Assembly: GCA_027491555.1 (NCBI GenBank)
Contig: JAOZGN010000017.1
Location: forward strand, 1-38,732
Length of the DNA: 38,732 nt
Reading direction: 5' to 3'
Source of the DNA: Thermoproteota archaeon
Lineage (GTDB): Archaea > Thermoproteota > Korarchaeia > Korarchaeales > Korarchaeaceae
In this document: piece by piece, positions 1 to 7,598 of the stretch
How positions within the stretch are numbered: position 1 is the stretch's first letter
Layout: every line of letters begins with the position of its first letter
Program-made: the position numbers and the translations under genes
Notes under the pieces: generated by a model
Seen by the model: the letters and a program-made list of their open reading frames with translations, nothing else
Told to the model about the DNA's origin: nothing
Database searches by the model: none

Positions 1-113
1 GCCAGCTCGACAGGATCGTCCAGAAGCTCTCTCTCATGGCCTCCCAGCAGTGGTCCTTCTCGTCGGAGATCGGGGACCTAGTAAAGGTGATAGAAGAGCT
101 GAGGGAAGGTTGA
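1..113 (+). CDS. 3' end of an unknown gene
   Basis: The reading frame is open from the window edge and stops at TGA 111-113, leaving the last 36 residues (about QLDRIVQKLSLMASQQW to IEELREG). The piece is helical and polar and I do not recognise it. It ends 5 nt before the ATG of the AbrB-type antitoxin, so it may be co-transcribed with the TA pair. Confidence 0.5.
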   Translation, partial: QLDRIVQKLSLMASQQWSFSSEIGDLVKVIEELREG

Positions 114-118
114 CTGAC

Positions 119-346
119 ATGCGCCGCCTGCTGAGGGTGGGGAGGGACGGGTCCCTCCACCTGCCAGCCGAGTTTCTCAGGGCGGTGGGGGCGCGTCCCG
201 GGTCGCTGGTCTCGGTCGAGGTGGACGAGGTGGGTGGGGTTATCTCGCTGCGGACGCTCTCGATCCAGAGGCCTGAGATGAGGATGGGGAGGGGGCTCAC
301 TCCAGAGGAGATAGGGGAGCTCATCGTGGCGGGGGCGAGGGCATGA
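119..346 (+). CDS. vapB: AbrB/MazE-type antitoxin (VapB-like)
   Basis: A 75-aa protein. Residues 5-40 look like a SpoVT/AbrB swapped-hairpin DNA-binding domain: a strand VGRDGSLHLPAEF, then a GARPGSLVSVEVDE strand pair. The C-terminal helix (LTPEEIGELIVAGARA) is the usual toxin-binding tail. I chose ATG 119 because an upstream in-frame start at 50 would overlap the preceding gene and add unlikely sequence. Its stop overlaps the VapC start as ATGA (343-346), the usual translational coupling of TA pairs. Role by family: binds and neutralises the VapC below and represses the operon. The fold call is from pattern only. Confidence 0.75.
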   Translation: MRRLLRVGRDGSLHLPAEFLRAVGARPGSLVSVEVDEVGGVISLRTLSIQRPEMRMGRGLTPEEIGELIVAGARA

Positions 347-768
347 AGTCGGCGGTCGTTGACACTAACGTCTTGGTCTACGACGCCTTCACCGATCAGC
401 CGCTCCACGAGAGGGCCAGGAGCCTTTTGGACTCGCTGGAGAGTTGGGTCATCCCGACCATCGTCTTGGTCGAGCTGGCCTGGTTCGCCCGGGGGGCGGG
501 GCTAGGTGAGAAGGAGGCTAGGAGACTTGTGTTGGGCTACGCCCTCTCTGACAGGGCGGAGGTGGTGGAGGTAACCGCCGACGATCTGGTCGACGCCCTC
601 GCCTCCGCGCCGTCCATGATGGACCTGGAGGACGAGCTGATACTGTGCGTGGCCGAGAGGCTCCAGCTCCCCCTGGTAACCTTCGACTCGCGCCTCAGGG
701 AGAGGGCCCACGAGAGGGGCATCCTCCTGCTCCCGGAGGGAGAGGGAGAGGGCGGGGCCGGGCCTTGA
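343..768 (+). CDS. vapC: VapC toxin, PIN-domain ribonuclease
   Basis: A 141-aa PIN-domain protein. Asp7 (VVDTNV), Glu44 (VLVELAWF), Asp94/Asp97 (MMDLEDELI) and Asp115 (LVTFDSRL) fit the four acidic positions that bind Mg or Mn in VapC RNases. PIN toxins cleave tRNA or rRNA when freed from the antitoxin. The start overlaps the antitoxin stop (ATGA). The C-terminus is an unusual Gly/Glu run (EGEGEGG) that overlaps the start of the next gene by 4 nt, so it may be poorly constrained. Confidence 0.88.
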   Translation: MKSAVVDTNVLVYDAFTDQPLHERARSLLDSLESWVIPTIVLVELAWFARGAGLGEKEARRLVLGYALSDRAEVVEVTADDLVDALASAPSMMDLEDELILCVAERLQLPLVTFDSRLRERAHERGILLLPEGEGEGGAGP

Positions 769-1847
769 GCGTGCTTGAGGAGCTGGGAATCGGGCTGATC
801 TGGTTCGACAGCATGGGCGCCAAGAGCTCCTGCGTCGCTGTGGAGACGGCCGAGGGGCCCGTGATCATAGACCCTGGGGCGTCCAAGATGCAGCCGAGCT
901 ATCCCCTCCCCTCCGAGGAGAAGCTGCGGCTGAAGTCTCGGGCCCTCGGGGAGATCTACAGTTGGCTGAGGAAGGCTCGGGCCGTCGTGATAACCCACTA
1001 CCACTACGACCACCACCTCGTGCCGGGGGAGGAGGGCGCTCCTCCCGACCCGGCGCCGTACCGCGGGAAGCTCATCATAGCGAAGAATCCCAACGCCTAC
1101 ATCAACGAGAGTCAGTGGAAGCGCGCCAGGGAGCTCTTCTCCTTGATCCTAGAGGCCTCGGGCGATCGCCTCGAGGGGCACCTGACGGAGTCGCTCCAAG
1201 AGAACTTCCCTGACCCGGTGGAGAACCTGCCACTGGCCTCATCTGCTGACTTCGGGGACTACGCACCCAGGAGGAGGGAGCTCCTCGCCAAGGGGAGGAA
1301 GTGGTTCCAGAAGCTCGCCCAAGGCCTGTGGTCCTCGGGCCCGTGGGTCGAGGAGTTCGAGCTGAGCGACGGGACCAAGGTGGTCTGGGGGGACGGTCGG
1401 ACCTTCGAGATTGGAGGCGTGAGGTTCGAGATCCTCGGGCCCTGGTTCCACGGTCTGGAGTACGACCGAACTGGCTGGGTCACCCCAGTCGTCGTCAGAA
1501 GGGGTGGGAGAGTCGCGTTCATCACCAGCGACGTCATGGGACCGGAGATAGAGGACTACGCGGAGGCGGTGGCCTCGGCCAGGCCAGACGCGGTGATCCT
1601 GGACGGGCCCCCGACGTACCTGTTCCCCTTCATGCTCAACAGGATCAACCTTGAGAGGGCCGTTGAGAACGCAATCAGGATTATCGAAGCTGAACCGGAG
1701 CTCGTCGTCTACGACCACCACCTGCTCAGGGAGAGGAGGTGGAGGGAGAGGGTTCACAGGGTGTTCGCGGCCGCAGAGAGGGAGGGCGTGACCGTGGTCA
1801 CCGCCGCGGAGGTCTACGGGAGTAGGCCGCTCATAGACACGCTGTGA
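765..1847 (+). CDS. UPF0282-family metallo-beta-lactamase-fold hydrolase
   Basis: With a TTG start at 765, overlapping the vapC stop as TTGA, the protein has 360 residues; GTG 771 is an alternative. The metal site HxHxDH is clear at residues 78-83 (THYHYDHH), preceded by the strand VVIDPG-type motif (VIIDPGAS, about 33-40). The C-terminal YDHHLLRE (near 330) would supply another metal ligand. The layout matches UPF0282, an archaeal family with no firmly assigned substrate. The longer frame reaching back to 645 runs inside vapC and is not credible. Confidence 0.82.
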   Translation: MSVLEELGIGLIWFDSMGAKSSCVAVETAEGPVIIDPGASKMQPSYPLPSEEKLRLKSRALGEIYSWLRKARAVVITHYHYDHHLVPGEEGAPPDPAPYRGKLIIAKNPNAYINESQWKRARELFSLILEASGDRLEGHLTESLQENFPDPVENLPLASSADFGDYAPRRRELLAKGRKWFQKLAQGLWSSGPWVEEFELSDGTKVVWGDGRTFEIGGVRFEILGPWFHGLEYDRTGWVTPVVVRRGGRVAFITSDVMGPEIEDYAEAVASARPDAVILDGPPTYLFPFMLNRINLERAVENAIRIIEAEPELVVYDHHLLRERRWRERVHRVFAAAEREGVTVVTAAEVYGSRPLIDTL

Positions 1848-1888
1848 TGGCATGACTTTTTCACGTCTGGTCTGCAGCACTCCCACAG

Positions 1889-2638
1889 TTGATCGACCCG
1901 GTTGAGCTGGCGAGGAGAACGGAGGAAATCGTGGCGAGGGAGTCCGAAGGGGTCCAGCTCAGGAAGTACTACAGGTTCAGGCTGGACAGGTGGTACGGCG
2001 GCGTGGCGACGGCCGACGCCGTGGGCTGCAACCTGAGGTGCGTGTTCTGCTGGAGCTGGAGATACGTGACCCGCCCAGACGCCCACGGGGAGTTCTACTC
2101 CCCCGAGCAGGTTGCGCGCAGGCTGGAGGGCATGGCGAGATCCAAGGGGGTCCCCAGGATCCGGGTGAGCGGAGCCGAGCCGACCATCGGCAGGGAGCAC
2201 CTCCTGGCCCTCCTAGAGCGCACCTCCGACTCGGGCCTTCTCTTCATCCTAGAGACGAATGCGATCCTCATCGGGGCCGACGAGTCCTACGCCGAAGACT
2301 TCTCGAGGTTCCGGCACGTCCACGTGAGGGTGTCCCTCAAGGGGTGCACGTCCGAGGAGTTCTCTCGCCTCACGGGTGCGGCTCCGAGGTTCTTCGAGTA
2401 TCAGCTGAGGGCGCTGGAGAACCTGCTGGAGCACGGCGTGTCCTTCCACCCATCGGTGATGCTCGGATTCTCCACGGAGAAGAGCCTGCTCAACCGGGTC
2501 GACAGGCTGAGGGAGATAGACGAATCCCTGCCGAGCAGGCTGGAGCCGGAGCTCCTGATCCTCTACCCAGCCGTGGAGTCCAGAATAAAGAGGGCTGGCC
2601 TCCGACCGACTGGATTCGTGCGTCCCGGGGAGGTCTGA
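1889..2638 (+). CDS. Radical SAM protein (COG5014-like)
   Basis: A 249-aa protein with a CxxxCxxC cluster at Cys47, Cys51 and Cys54 (GCNLRCVFCWSW), which binds the [4Fe-4S] cluster that cleaves S-adenosylmethionine. Further on, RVSGAEPTIG matches the GGEP-type SAM-binding strand and LETNAILIG a later barrel strand. The overall pattern resembles archaeal COG5014 Fe-S oxidoreductases; the substrate is unknown. The start is TTG 1889, and no ATG or GTG occurs before the conserved N-terminus. A 41-nt gap separates it from the upstream hydrolase, so the two could share a transcript. Confidence 0.85.
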   Translation: MIDPVELARRTEEIVARESEGVQLRKYYRFRLDRWYGGVATADAVGCNLRCVFCWSWRYVTRPDAHGEFYSPEQVARRLEGMARSKGVPRIRVSGAEPTIGREHLLALLERTSDSGLLFILETNAILIGADESYAEDFSRFRHVHVRVSLKGCTSEEFSRLTGAAPRFFEYQLRALENLLEHGVSFHPSVMLGFSTEKSLLNRVDRLREIDESLPSRLEPELLILYPAVESRIKRAGLRPTGFVRPGEV

Positions 2639-2660
2639 ATTCGGCCCGACCGGTCGATTC

Positions 2661-2668
2661 GTTTTTAC
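2661..2668 (+). promoter_or_regulatory. Putative TATA box
   Basis: The sequence gtttttac is centred about 28 nt before ATG 2693. That spacing predicts a leaderless transcript for the next gene. Confidence 0.4.
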
Positions 2669-2692
2669 CCTCCGGGCGGCTGGTCAGGCGCG

Positions 2693-3043
2693 ATGACCCT
2701 GGTGGTGGAGGTCTCCCACAGAGCCGAGTTCGTGGAGCTCGTCCGAGGCTACGTGTCGGAGATGAAGCTGACCCCCGTCCTGTTCTGGAGGGAGATCAGG
2801 AGGGAGTACGGCCCCGACGGGCCCGAGGCAGAGATCCTCTTCCTCGTGCCGGTCTACCCGCCGGACATAGACTGGGTGATCTGGAGGTACAGGGAGAGGG
2901 TGAGGGCCCCGCCCGGCTCGGGCGAGGCTGAACTCAGGTCTCTAGTGAGCTCCGCCGTCGACTCCATGCTCAGGGATGTCGGGGCCGAGAGAGCGGTGAG
3001 GATAACCAGCATGAGCGTGGACGGGGAGGACGTCTGCCGCTGA
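2693..3043 (+). CDS. Unknown 116-aa protein
   Basis: I do not recognise this soluble, mixed alpha/beta protein. Visible pieces are an N-terminal strand-helix (VVEVSHRAEFVELVRGY), a Trp-containing middle (LFWREIRREYGP; IDWVIWRYRERV) and a C-terminal helix-strand (SAVDSMLRDVGAERAVRI). Length and composition are compatible with a small structural or nucleic-acid-associated protein, but no motif supports that. A TATA-like element lies at the leaderless distance from ATG 2693, which supports both the start and the reality of the gene. Confidence 0.65.
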   Translation: MTLVVEVSHRAEFVELVRGYVSEMKLTPVLFWREIRREYGPDGPEAEILFLVPVYPPDIDWVIWRYRERVRAPPGSGEAELRSLVSSAVDSMLRDVGAERAVRITSMSVDGEDVCR

Positions 3044-3089
3044 CGGGTTGGCTGCGAACTCGCTATCTGCAAGGGAGGGGTCGAGGGCC

Positions 3090-3593
3090 TCAGTAGCCCC
3101 AGGAGCCCTGACCCTGTCCCCATCCTCCTCTGCCTCTCCCCCGACCTCCTCCCATCCCCATGCCGCGACCGCGACCCATTCCCATTCCTCGTCCTCTTCC
3201 CCATCCGCCCCCCATTCCGGGACCCGCAGACACCACGGGCTGGAGCTGTCCCCTCAGGAAGGCTTCCACCGCCTCCCTGACGGTGATCCCGGCCGGCACG
3301 AGGTAGGCCCGGATGCCCATGGCCTCTGCCGCCCCCACGGCGTTGGGTCCCATGCTAGGCGCCAGTATCACGCTCACTCCCAGCTCTGCCGCCCTCTGCA
3401 CGGCCATGGGGCCAGCCCCGCCGGCCGCGCCCGCGGCGGGGTTGGGCAGAGACCTGACATCAGACGGGACGCCGCCGTCGACGGACACGACCGTGAAGAA
3501 GGGTGCCCTCGCGAATCGAGAATCCACCCTGGATTCGAGCCCAGATGCGTCCGAAGTAGGGATGAGAACGATAATCCGCCCTTGCTGAGCCAT
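3090..3593 (-). CDS. NifX/NifB-like (dinitrogenase Fe-Mo cofactor family) protein with Gly-rich tail
   Basis: A 167-aa protein read from ATG 3593. Residues 1 to about 115 follow the dinitrogenase iron-molybdenum cofactor fold: strand IIVLIP, the SRFARAPFF segment typical of this family, FTVVSVD, then a Gly-rich loop, GVSVILAPSMGPNAVGAAEAMGI and EAVEAFLRGQL. Members bind iron-sulfur or Mo-Fe cluster precursors; there are no nitrogenase genes here, so another metal-handling role is likely. The last 45 residues are a low-complexity GRGMGMG/GRGRGG tail ending WGQGQGSWGY. A TATA box 23 nt upstream supports this start over the longer frame beginning at 3653. Confidence 0.78.
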   Translation of the reverse strand: MAQQGRIIVLIPTSDASGLESRVDSRFARAPFFTVVSVDGGVPSDVRSLPNPAAGAAGGAGPMAVQRAAELGVSVILAPSMGPNAVGAAEAMGIRAYLVPAGITVREAVEAFLRGQLQPVVSAGPGMGGGWGRGRGMGMGRGRGMGMGGGRGRGRGGWGQGQGSWGY

Positions 3594-3611
3594 GCTCTCA
3601 CTCAGAAGGCT

Positions 3612-3620
3612 GATATAAAA
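3612..3620 (-). promoter_or_regulatory. TATA box for the NifX-like gene
   Basis: On the minus strand the sequence reads TTTTATATC, centred about 23 nt before ATG 3593, as expected for a leaderless archaeal transcript. Confidence 0.55.
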
Positions 3621-3675
3621 CGCAGTTTTACACTTTGCGCTCGGGCTCAACACTCACCGAGATCCGGCGTCTCCT

Positions 3676-3693
3676 CGCCGACGCGCGTCGGCG
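3676..3693. promoter_or_regulatory. 18-bp perfect palindrome between divergent genes
   Basis: CGCCGACGCGCGTCGGCG equals its own reverse complement. It lies about 60 bp upstream of the NifX-like promoter and about 120 bp before the ABC ATPase start, in a 218-bp non-coding gap. It could be a regulator operator for either gene. The rest of the gap shows only a TTTAGA-like element near 3779, about 30 nt before TTG 3812. Confidence 0.5.
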
Positions 3694-3811
3694 TAGGGGC
3701 GATTGAGTCACCCGGCTGAAGACGTCGCCGAGCCACTTGCTGAGGAGGTCGCTTCCACTCACCCGCACACAGTAGAATCTTTAGATTGTTTGGCGGGAGT
3801 CTGAAGATACG

Positions 3812-4507
3812 TTGGCCCTCATAGAGCTGGATGAGGTGTGGAAGAGTTACGACGGGGTCAGCTACGTCCTCAAGGGAGTAAACTTAGCATTAGGAGAGGG
3901 GGCCTTTGCGTCCATCCGCGGACGCTCAGGGGCTGGTAAATCCACCCTCCTGAGGCTCATGGGGCTGCTCGATCGACCGTCTAGGGGAAGGGTGCTCATA
4001 GACGGGCAGGACGTAACTCAACTTTCGGATAAGGCGCAATCTAGGCTAAGACTTAGTCAGATCGGCTTCATATTTCAGTTTTTTAACCTGATACCCCACC
4101 TCACGGTCGTGGAGAACGTCGAACTCCCAATGGCCCTCGCGGGCGTGAAGAAGAGGGAGAGGAGAGAGAGGGTCATGGAGCTCCTGAGGGCCTTCGGGCT
4201 CGAGCACCTGGCGGACAGATATCCCAGAGAACTCAGCGGTGGAGAGCAGCAGAGGATTGCGGTGATGAGGGCCATGGCAAACAGGCCGCGGATCATATTG
4301 GCTGACGAGCCGACGGGTCACCTGGACGACGAGAGCGCGGAGATGCTGTGGGGGCTCTTCAGGGAGATCAACGAGCGGTATCGGGTCACGATAGTGGTCA
4401 CCACCACCAGCCTGAGGGAGAGCCTCCCGACCAAGGAGGACTACCTCCTCAGGAGGGGGAGGCTCTATAGGCTAAGCTCCGGGGAAGCGGCCGAGGACTC
4501 CCTCTGA
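3812..4507 (+). CDS. ABC transporter ATP-binding protein (LolD/MacB type)
   Basis: A 231-aa nucleotide-binding subunit. Walker A GRSGAGKST is at 37-45, the Q-loop Gln at 89 (FQFFNLIP), the signature LSGGEQQR at 141-148 and Walker B IILADEPT at 161-168 followed by a D-loop (HLDDE). This ordering and the short length match the LolD/MacB/FtsE branch, whose partners are FtsX-like permeases; two such permeases lie on the opposite strand at 6128-8702. The H-loop is odd: the expected VTHD histidine is replaced (VVTTTS, about 195-200). The start is TTG 3812. It ends 10 nt before the next gene. Confidence 0.92.
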   Translation: MALIELDEVWKSYDGVSYVLKGVNLALGEGAFASIRGRSGAGKSTLLRLMGLLDRPSRGRVLIDGQDVTQLSDKAQSRLRLSQIGFIFQFFNLIPHLTVVENVELPMALAGVKKRERRERVMELLRAFGLEHLADRYPRELSGGEQQRIAVMRAMANRPRIILADEPTGHLDDESAEMLWGLFREINERYRVTIVVTTTSLRESLPTKEDYLLRRGRLYRLSSGEAAEDSL

Positions 4508-4517
4508 AGGTGACTCT

Positions 4518-6137
4518 ATGAACGCCGGTGGTGGAAAGCTGCCGCTGACGGCTCTCGCCCTCATAGTCGCTGCATCGGCGGCTTTGAGGCTATACCCCTC
4601 TGCTCCGACCGGCGTTCCCTACAACACGGACTCCTGGGCTCCGATGTCGAACACGAGGGAACTCCTCATTCACTCCCCGGTTGGCCTGGGTGGGGCCGGG
4701 CCCTTCGACGATTACAACGTCTACTGGCCCCTGGTTAGCTTGTATGCCTCCATAGCATCGCTAACGCTCGACTTAGACGTCGTCCGTGGGTCTGCGGTTC
4801 TCGTTCCGCTGGCAGGAGCCCTCTCTCCTCTAGTGCTGTATGCCATAGCCCTCAGGCTCACGGAGGACGAGCGATCGGCCCTGGTGGCCGTCCTGTTCCT
4901 CGCCATGTCCGGTTTCCACGCTATAATCACCGCCGGAGCCAAGAAGGAGACGATCGCCTGGCCGCTGAACCTCGCTGCCCTGTACGTCTTTCTCTCCGGC
5001 GAGGTTGGCTGGGGGTGGTACGTCTCCCTCGGGGTCTTGGCCCTGGGGCTGGCCGCCGCGCACCACCTGGCGTACGCCGCCGCGACGACGTCGATCCTGG
5101 CCATGACTGCCCTGGCCGCGGTCTCAGGGGCAGAAAGGGGAATCTTGAGGTGGCGTGTGAGTTCTGCGGCCATCGTTACGTGCCTGGGGGCGGTTTACTA
5201 CTGGCTATACGCGCAAAGGGGGCTGAGGGGGTTTGAAATCACCCCTGAGGTGGTCGTCTCCCTGCTCGCGTACGAGTGCGTCGCCCTTCTCCCGCTGATG
5301 GTCGGCGCGGCCAAGCGCGTCAGGAGGGCCGGCCGCCCCGGTAAGTTCTACCTGCTGCTGATCCCCCTGACCCTCTCGCTCCTGGCTGTGGCCTCGTTCA
5401 GGAGCATCCTTCCCGGAGTGCCTCACCTCCCCCTCTCGGAGGTCAAGTACGTGCTCCCATACGTCCCCACAATCATCCTGGCCGCTGTCGGCGCGGAGCG
5501 CTCGAGCAGGCTTCCGCTGAGGTCGCAGATCGACTTGGCCTCTTGGACGGTGAGCCTCCTGGCCTTCGAGGGGTTTGGGCTCTTCGGCCTCAGGTACGCC
5601 GGTCTGACCTACCGGCTGATCAACTTCACGCTCGTCCCGGTGTTTATCTACGCCAGCTTGGCCGTGCAGAGCGCCGGAGTGGGCAGGCGGAGTGCCGCGG
5701 CGTGGGCGCTGGCGCTGCTGGTCGCCCTGCCCACCGCGCTCCCCATGCTCGCCACGACGTCCGTGGAGACCAGGTACTTCGGCTCCCAGAATCACTACAA
5801 CCCTCAAGACGTCTGCTTGGCTACCTGGGTCAGCCGACACGTTCAGAACGGAGAAAAGGCCTCGGGAGATCAGAAGATGGCGTACCTCATGAGGTATCAC
5901 GGGGTCCAGGTCAGCCCGCTGCCGGCGTTCACCTATCTGGCCAACCTCGACCGGGGAGGGCCCCCCGACCTCCTCATGATCTATCGAGAGATGACCAGCG
6001 GGGGGTACCACCTTGTTCAGGTCGGCGTCGAGCTCCCTGATGGGTGGTGGAACCGGCCCGTCCTCGACCCGAGGCTGACGCTCGCGTACGACAGCGGCGA
6101 GGATAGGGTCTTCTCATCTCGGGGACCTCAAGGCTGA
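4518..6137 (+). CDS. Polytopic membrane protein, probable GT-C glycosyltransferase
   Basis: A 539-aa protein with about 10-12 predicted membrane segments. After the first helix (LPLTALALIVAASAALRLY) comes a large first loop with acidic residues (YNTDSWAP, GPFDDYNVYWP), as in lipid-linked-sugar GT-C transferases and oligosaccharyltransferase-like proteins. The last 120 residues form a soluble domain after the final helix. It starts at ATG 4518, 10 nt after the ABC ATPase, so the two are probably one operon. Its 3' end overlaps the convergent permease gene by 10 bp. The GT-C assignment rests on architecture, not on a diagnostic motif such as WWDYG. Confidence 0.65.
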   Translation: MNAGGGKLPLTALALIVAASAALRLYPSAPTGVPYNTDSWAPMSNTRELLIHSPVGLGGAGPFDDYNVYWPLVSLYASIASLTLDLDVVRGSAVLVPLAGALSPLVLYAIALRLTEDERSALVAVLFLAMSGFHAIITAGAKKETIAWPLNLAALYVFLSGEVGWGWYVSLGVLALGLAAAHHLAYAAATTSILAMTALAAVSGAERGILRWRVSSAAIVTCLGAVYYWLYAQRGLRGFEITPEVVVSLLAYECVALLPLMVGAAKRVRRAGRPGKFYLLLIPLTLSLLAVASFRSILPGVPHLPLSEVKYVLPYVPTIILAAVGAERSSRLPLRSQIDLASWTVSLLAFEGFGLFGLRYAGLTYRLINFTLVPVFIYASLAVQSAGVGRRSAAAWALALLVALPTALPMLATTSVETRYFGSQNHYNPQDVCLATWVSRHVQNGEKASGDQKMAYLMRYHGVQVSPLPAFTYLANLDRGGPPDLLMIYREMTSGGYHLVQVGVELPDGWWNRPVLDPRLTLAYDSGEDRVFSSRGPQG

Positions 6138-7597
6138 TCGGAAGCAAACAAACCCTTTTGAAGCGTGTTTCTCACTTCCCGCAGTGTAGCGAGGCCTCCT
6201 AGGATTGAGGAAACCGCGACGGAGGCGGCAACGAGTGAAGGGTCGAGCTCGATGCTCAGGGCGTGTAGCGCCACGTAGAGGACCCCCCTCTCCGCCAGGA
6301 GCCGGAGGAGCGACACCCCGAGTAGGCACCCCAACACCCCGGAGGCGGCAGACAGGAGGGTCCCCAGGGCGGCCACGCGGAGGACGAGGTAACTACTGCT
6401 GGAGCCTATCGCCCTCAACACCCCGAGCACTCCCCTGACGTCGTGCAAGAAGTTGGAAGCAGAGTGGGCCACTGTGAGGAGGGTTGACAGCACTATGGCG
6501 CCCGCAAGCGTCCACAGGGCCTTCTTGGGGATTCCTAGAACCCTCTTGAGCAGGTCTCCGATAGACCTCGGAGCGCCTACCTCGATCCGGCCCAGGTCTC
6601 CCATGGGCCTTATGAGCTCCTCGTACTCCCGAGGCAGCGACGCGCTCAGGCTCGTCCGGCGTGAAGGCCTGCTGGCCTTAACGTCCGAGGTCAGGCGCGA
6701 GGGGAGGGTTATGGAGAACTCCTCGTCTCCGGTCACGAGGACTTCGTAGGGTCTGGGCACGGTGCGGTTCGATCGCACTGGATAGATGAAGTACAGTCCT
6801 GGGGGGACCTGAAATCGGACGGTGCCGTTGGCGTCCGTCACGCCCTCGGCGACCAAGCGACCCCTGGGGTCCTTCACCCACGTAAGGATCCCGGAGGCGC
6901 TCCCGTTTTCGGAGTGGACGAGCGTGATCGTCAGCTCGTACCTCCGAGTGAGGGCCCTCTCCAAGTCCTCCGCGCCGTACCCCTCGGCCATTCGGACCCT
7001 GATGAAGGAGACCAGCGAGTAGTGAACCCCCCTCAACCACTGCCCCACCCATAGCGGAACGATGAGTTCGTCGTCCATGGGCGTGGCCGATTTGAACACG
7101 CCAACCACGGTCACCCTCACCCACCTGTCAGATATCGTGCTCACAAGGAGTATCTCGCTCCCCACACCCGCTCCGGCCCGCTCCGCCAGCCTCCACCCGA
7201 TCAAGGCCGAGTACGTGTCGTCAACCGTCAGCAGTCGACCTTCCGTCAAGTCGAGCCTAGTCATGGCTGAGAAGTCCTCCGGTACGATGCCCCTCACGAC
7301 CACGAGCCTCTCTCCGTCAAGCAGGCAGAGGGCTGCCGCCTCTGGGCTGACGGCCTCGACTCCGGGCATCGCCCTCACTATCTCCGACAGGTAGAGGGGG
7401 ACCGTGCTCGTGGCCGCGGTCTTGGCGGTTCCCGATCCGATCACGAGCACGCGCGCGTCAGATCCGGTGTACACGAGCTCCGACGAGTAGGTGGCGCTCA
7501 GGAGAGCGGCAGTCGACGAGAACAGCGCTGCCACCGTCACCATAGTCACGAGGTAGCCGAGACAGGCCCTTACCGGCCACACCCTGAGCGTCAGCAC
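6128..7597 (-). CDS. FtsX/MacB-like ABC permease with inserted beta domain
   Basis: A 489-aa protein with one N-terminal membrane helix (ACLGYLVTMVTVAALFSST), a long extracytoplasmic region and three C-terminal helices (about 370-470; ALWTLAGAIVLSTLLTVAHSA onward), the MacB periplasmic-core plus FtsX layout. The external part starts like MacB (SEIVRAMPGVEAVSPEA), but around residues 230-300 it contains a segment resembling a carboxypeptidase-regulatory-like beta-sandwich (VKDPRGRLVAEGVTDANGTVRF). It starts at GTG 7597, 1 nt after the stop of the partner permease. It probably pairs with that permease and the ATPase at 3812. Confidence 0.85.
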   Translation of the reverse strand: MLTLRVWPVRACLGYLVTMVTVAALFSSTAALLSATYSSELVYTGSDARVLVIGSGTAKTAATSTVPLYLSEIVRAMPGVEAVSPEAAALCLLDGERLVVVRGIVPEDFSAMTRLDLTEGRLLTVDDTYSALIGWRLAERAGAGVGSEILLVSTISDRWVRVTVVGVFKSATPMDDELIVPLWVGQWLRGVHYSLVSFIRVRMAEGYGAEDLERALTRRYELTITLVHSENGSASGILTWVKDPRGRLVAEGVTDANGTVRFQVPPGLYFIYPVRSNRTVPRPYEVLVTGDEEFSITLPSRLTSDVKASRPSRRTSLSASLPREYEELIRPMGDLGRIEVGAPRSIGDLLKRVLGIPKKALWTLAGAIVLSTLLTVAHSASNFLHDVRGVLGVLRAIGSSSSYLVLRVAALGTLLSAASGVLGCLLGVSLLRLLAERGVLYVALHALSIELDPSLVAASVAVSSILGGLATLREVRNTLQKGLFASDQP

Positions 7598-7598
7598 A

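Noticed and set aside
3048..3719. Plus-strand open frame rich in Ser/His
   Set aside because: It is the antisense of the Gly-rich tail of the NifX-like gene and crosses that gene's promoter.
5205..6011. Minus-strand open frame of 268 codons
   Set aside because: Antisense to the GT-C gene, with no hydrophobic or domain pattern.
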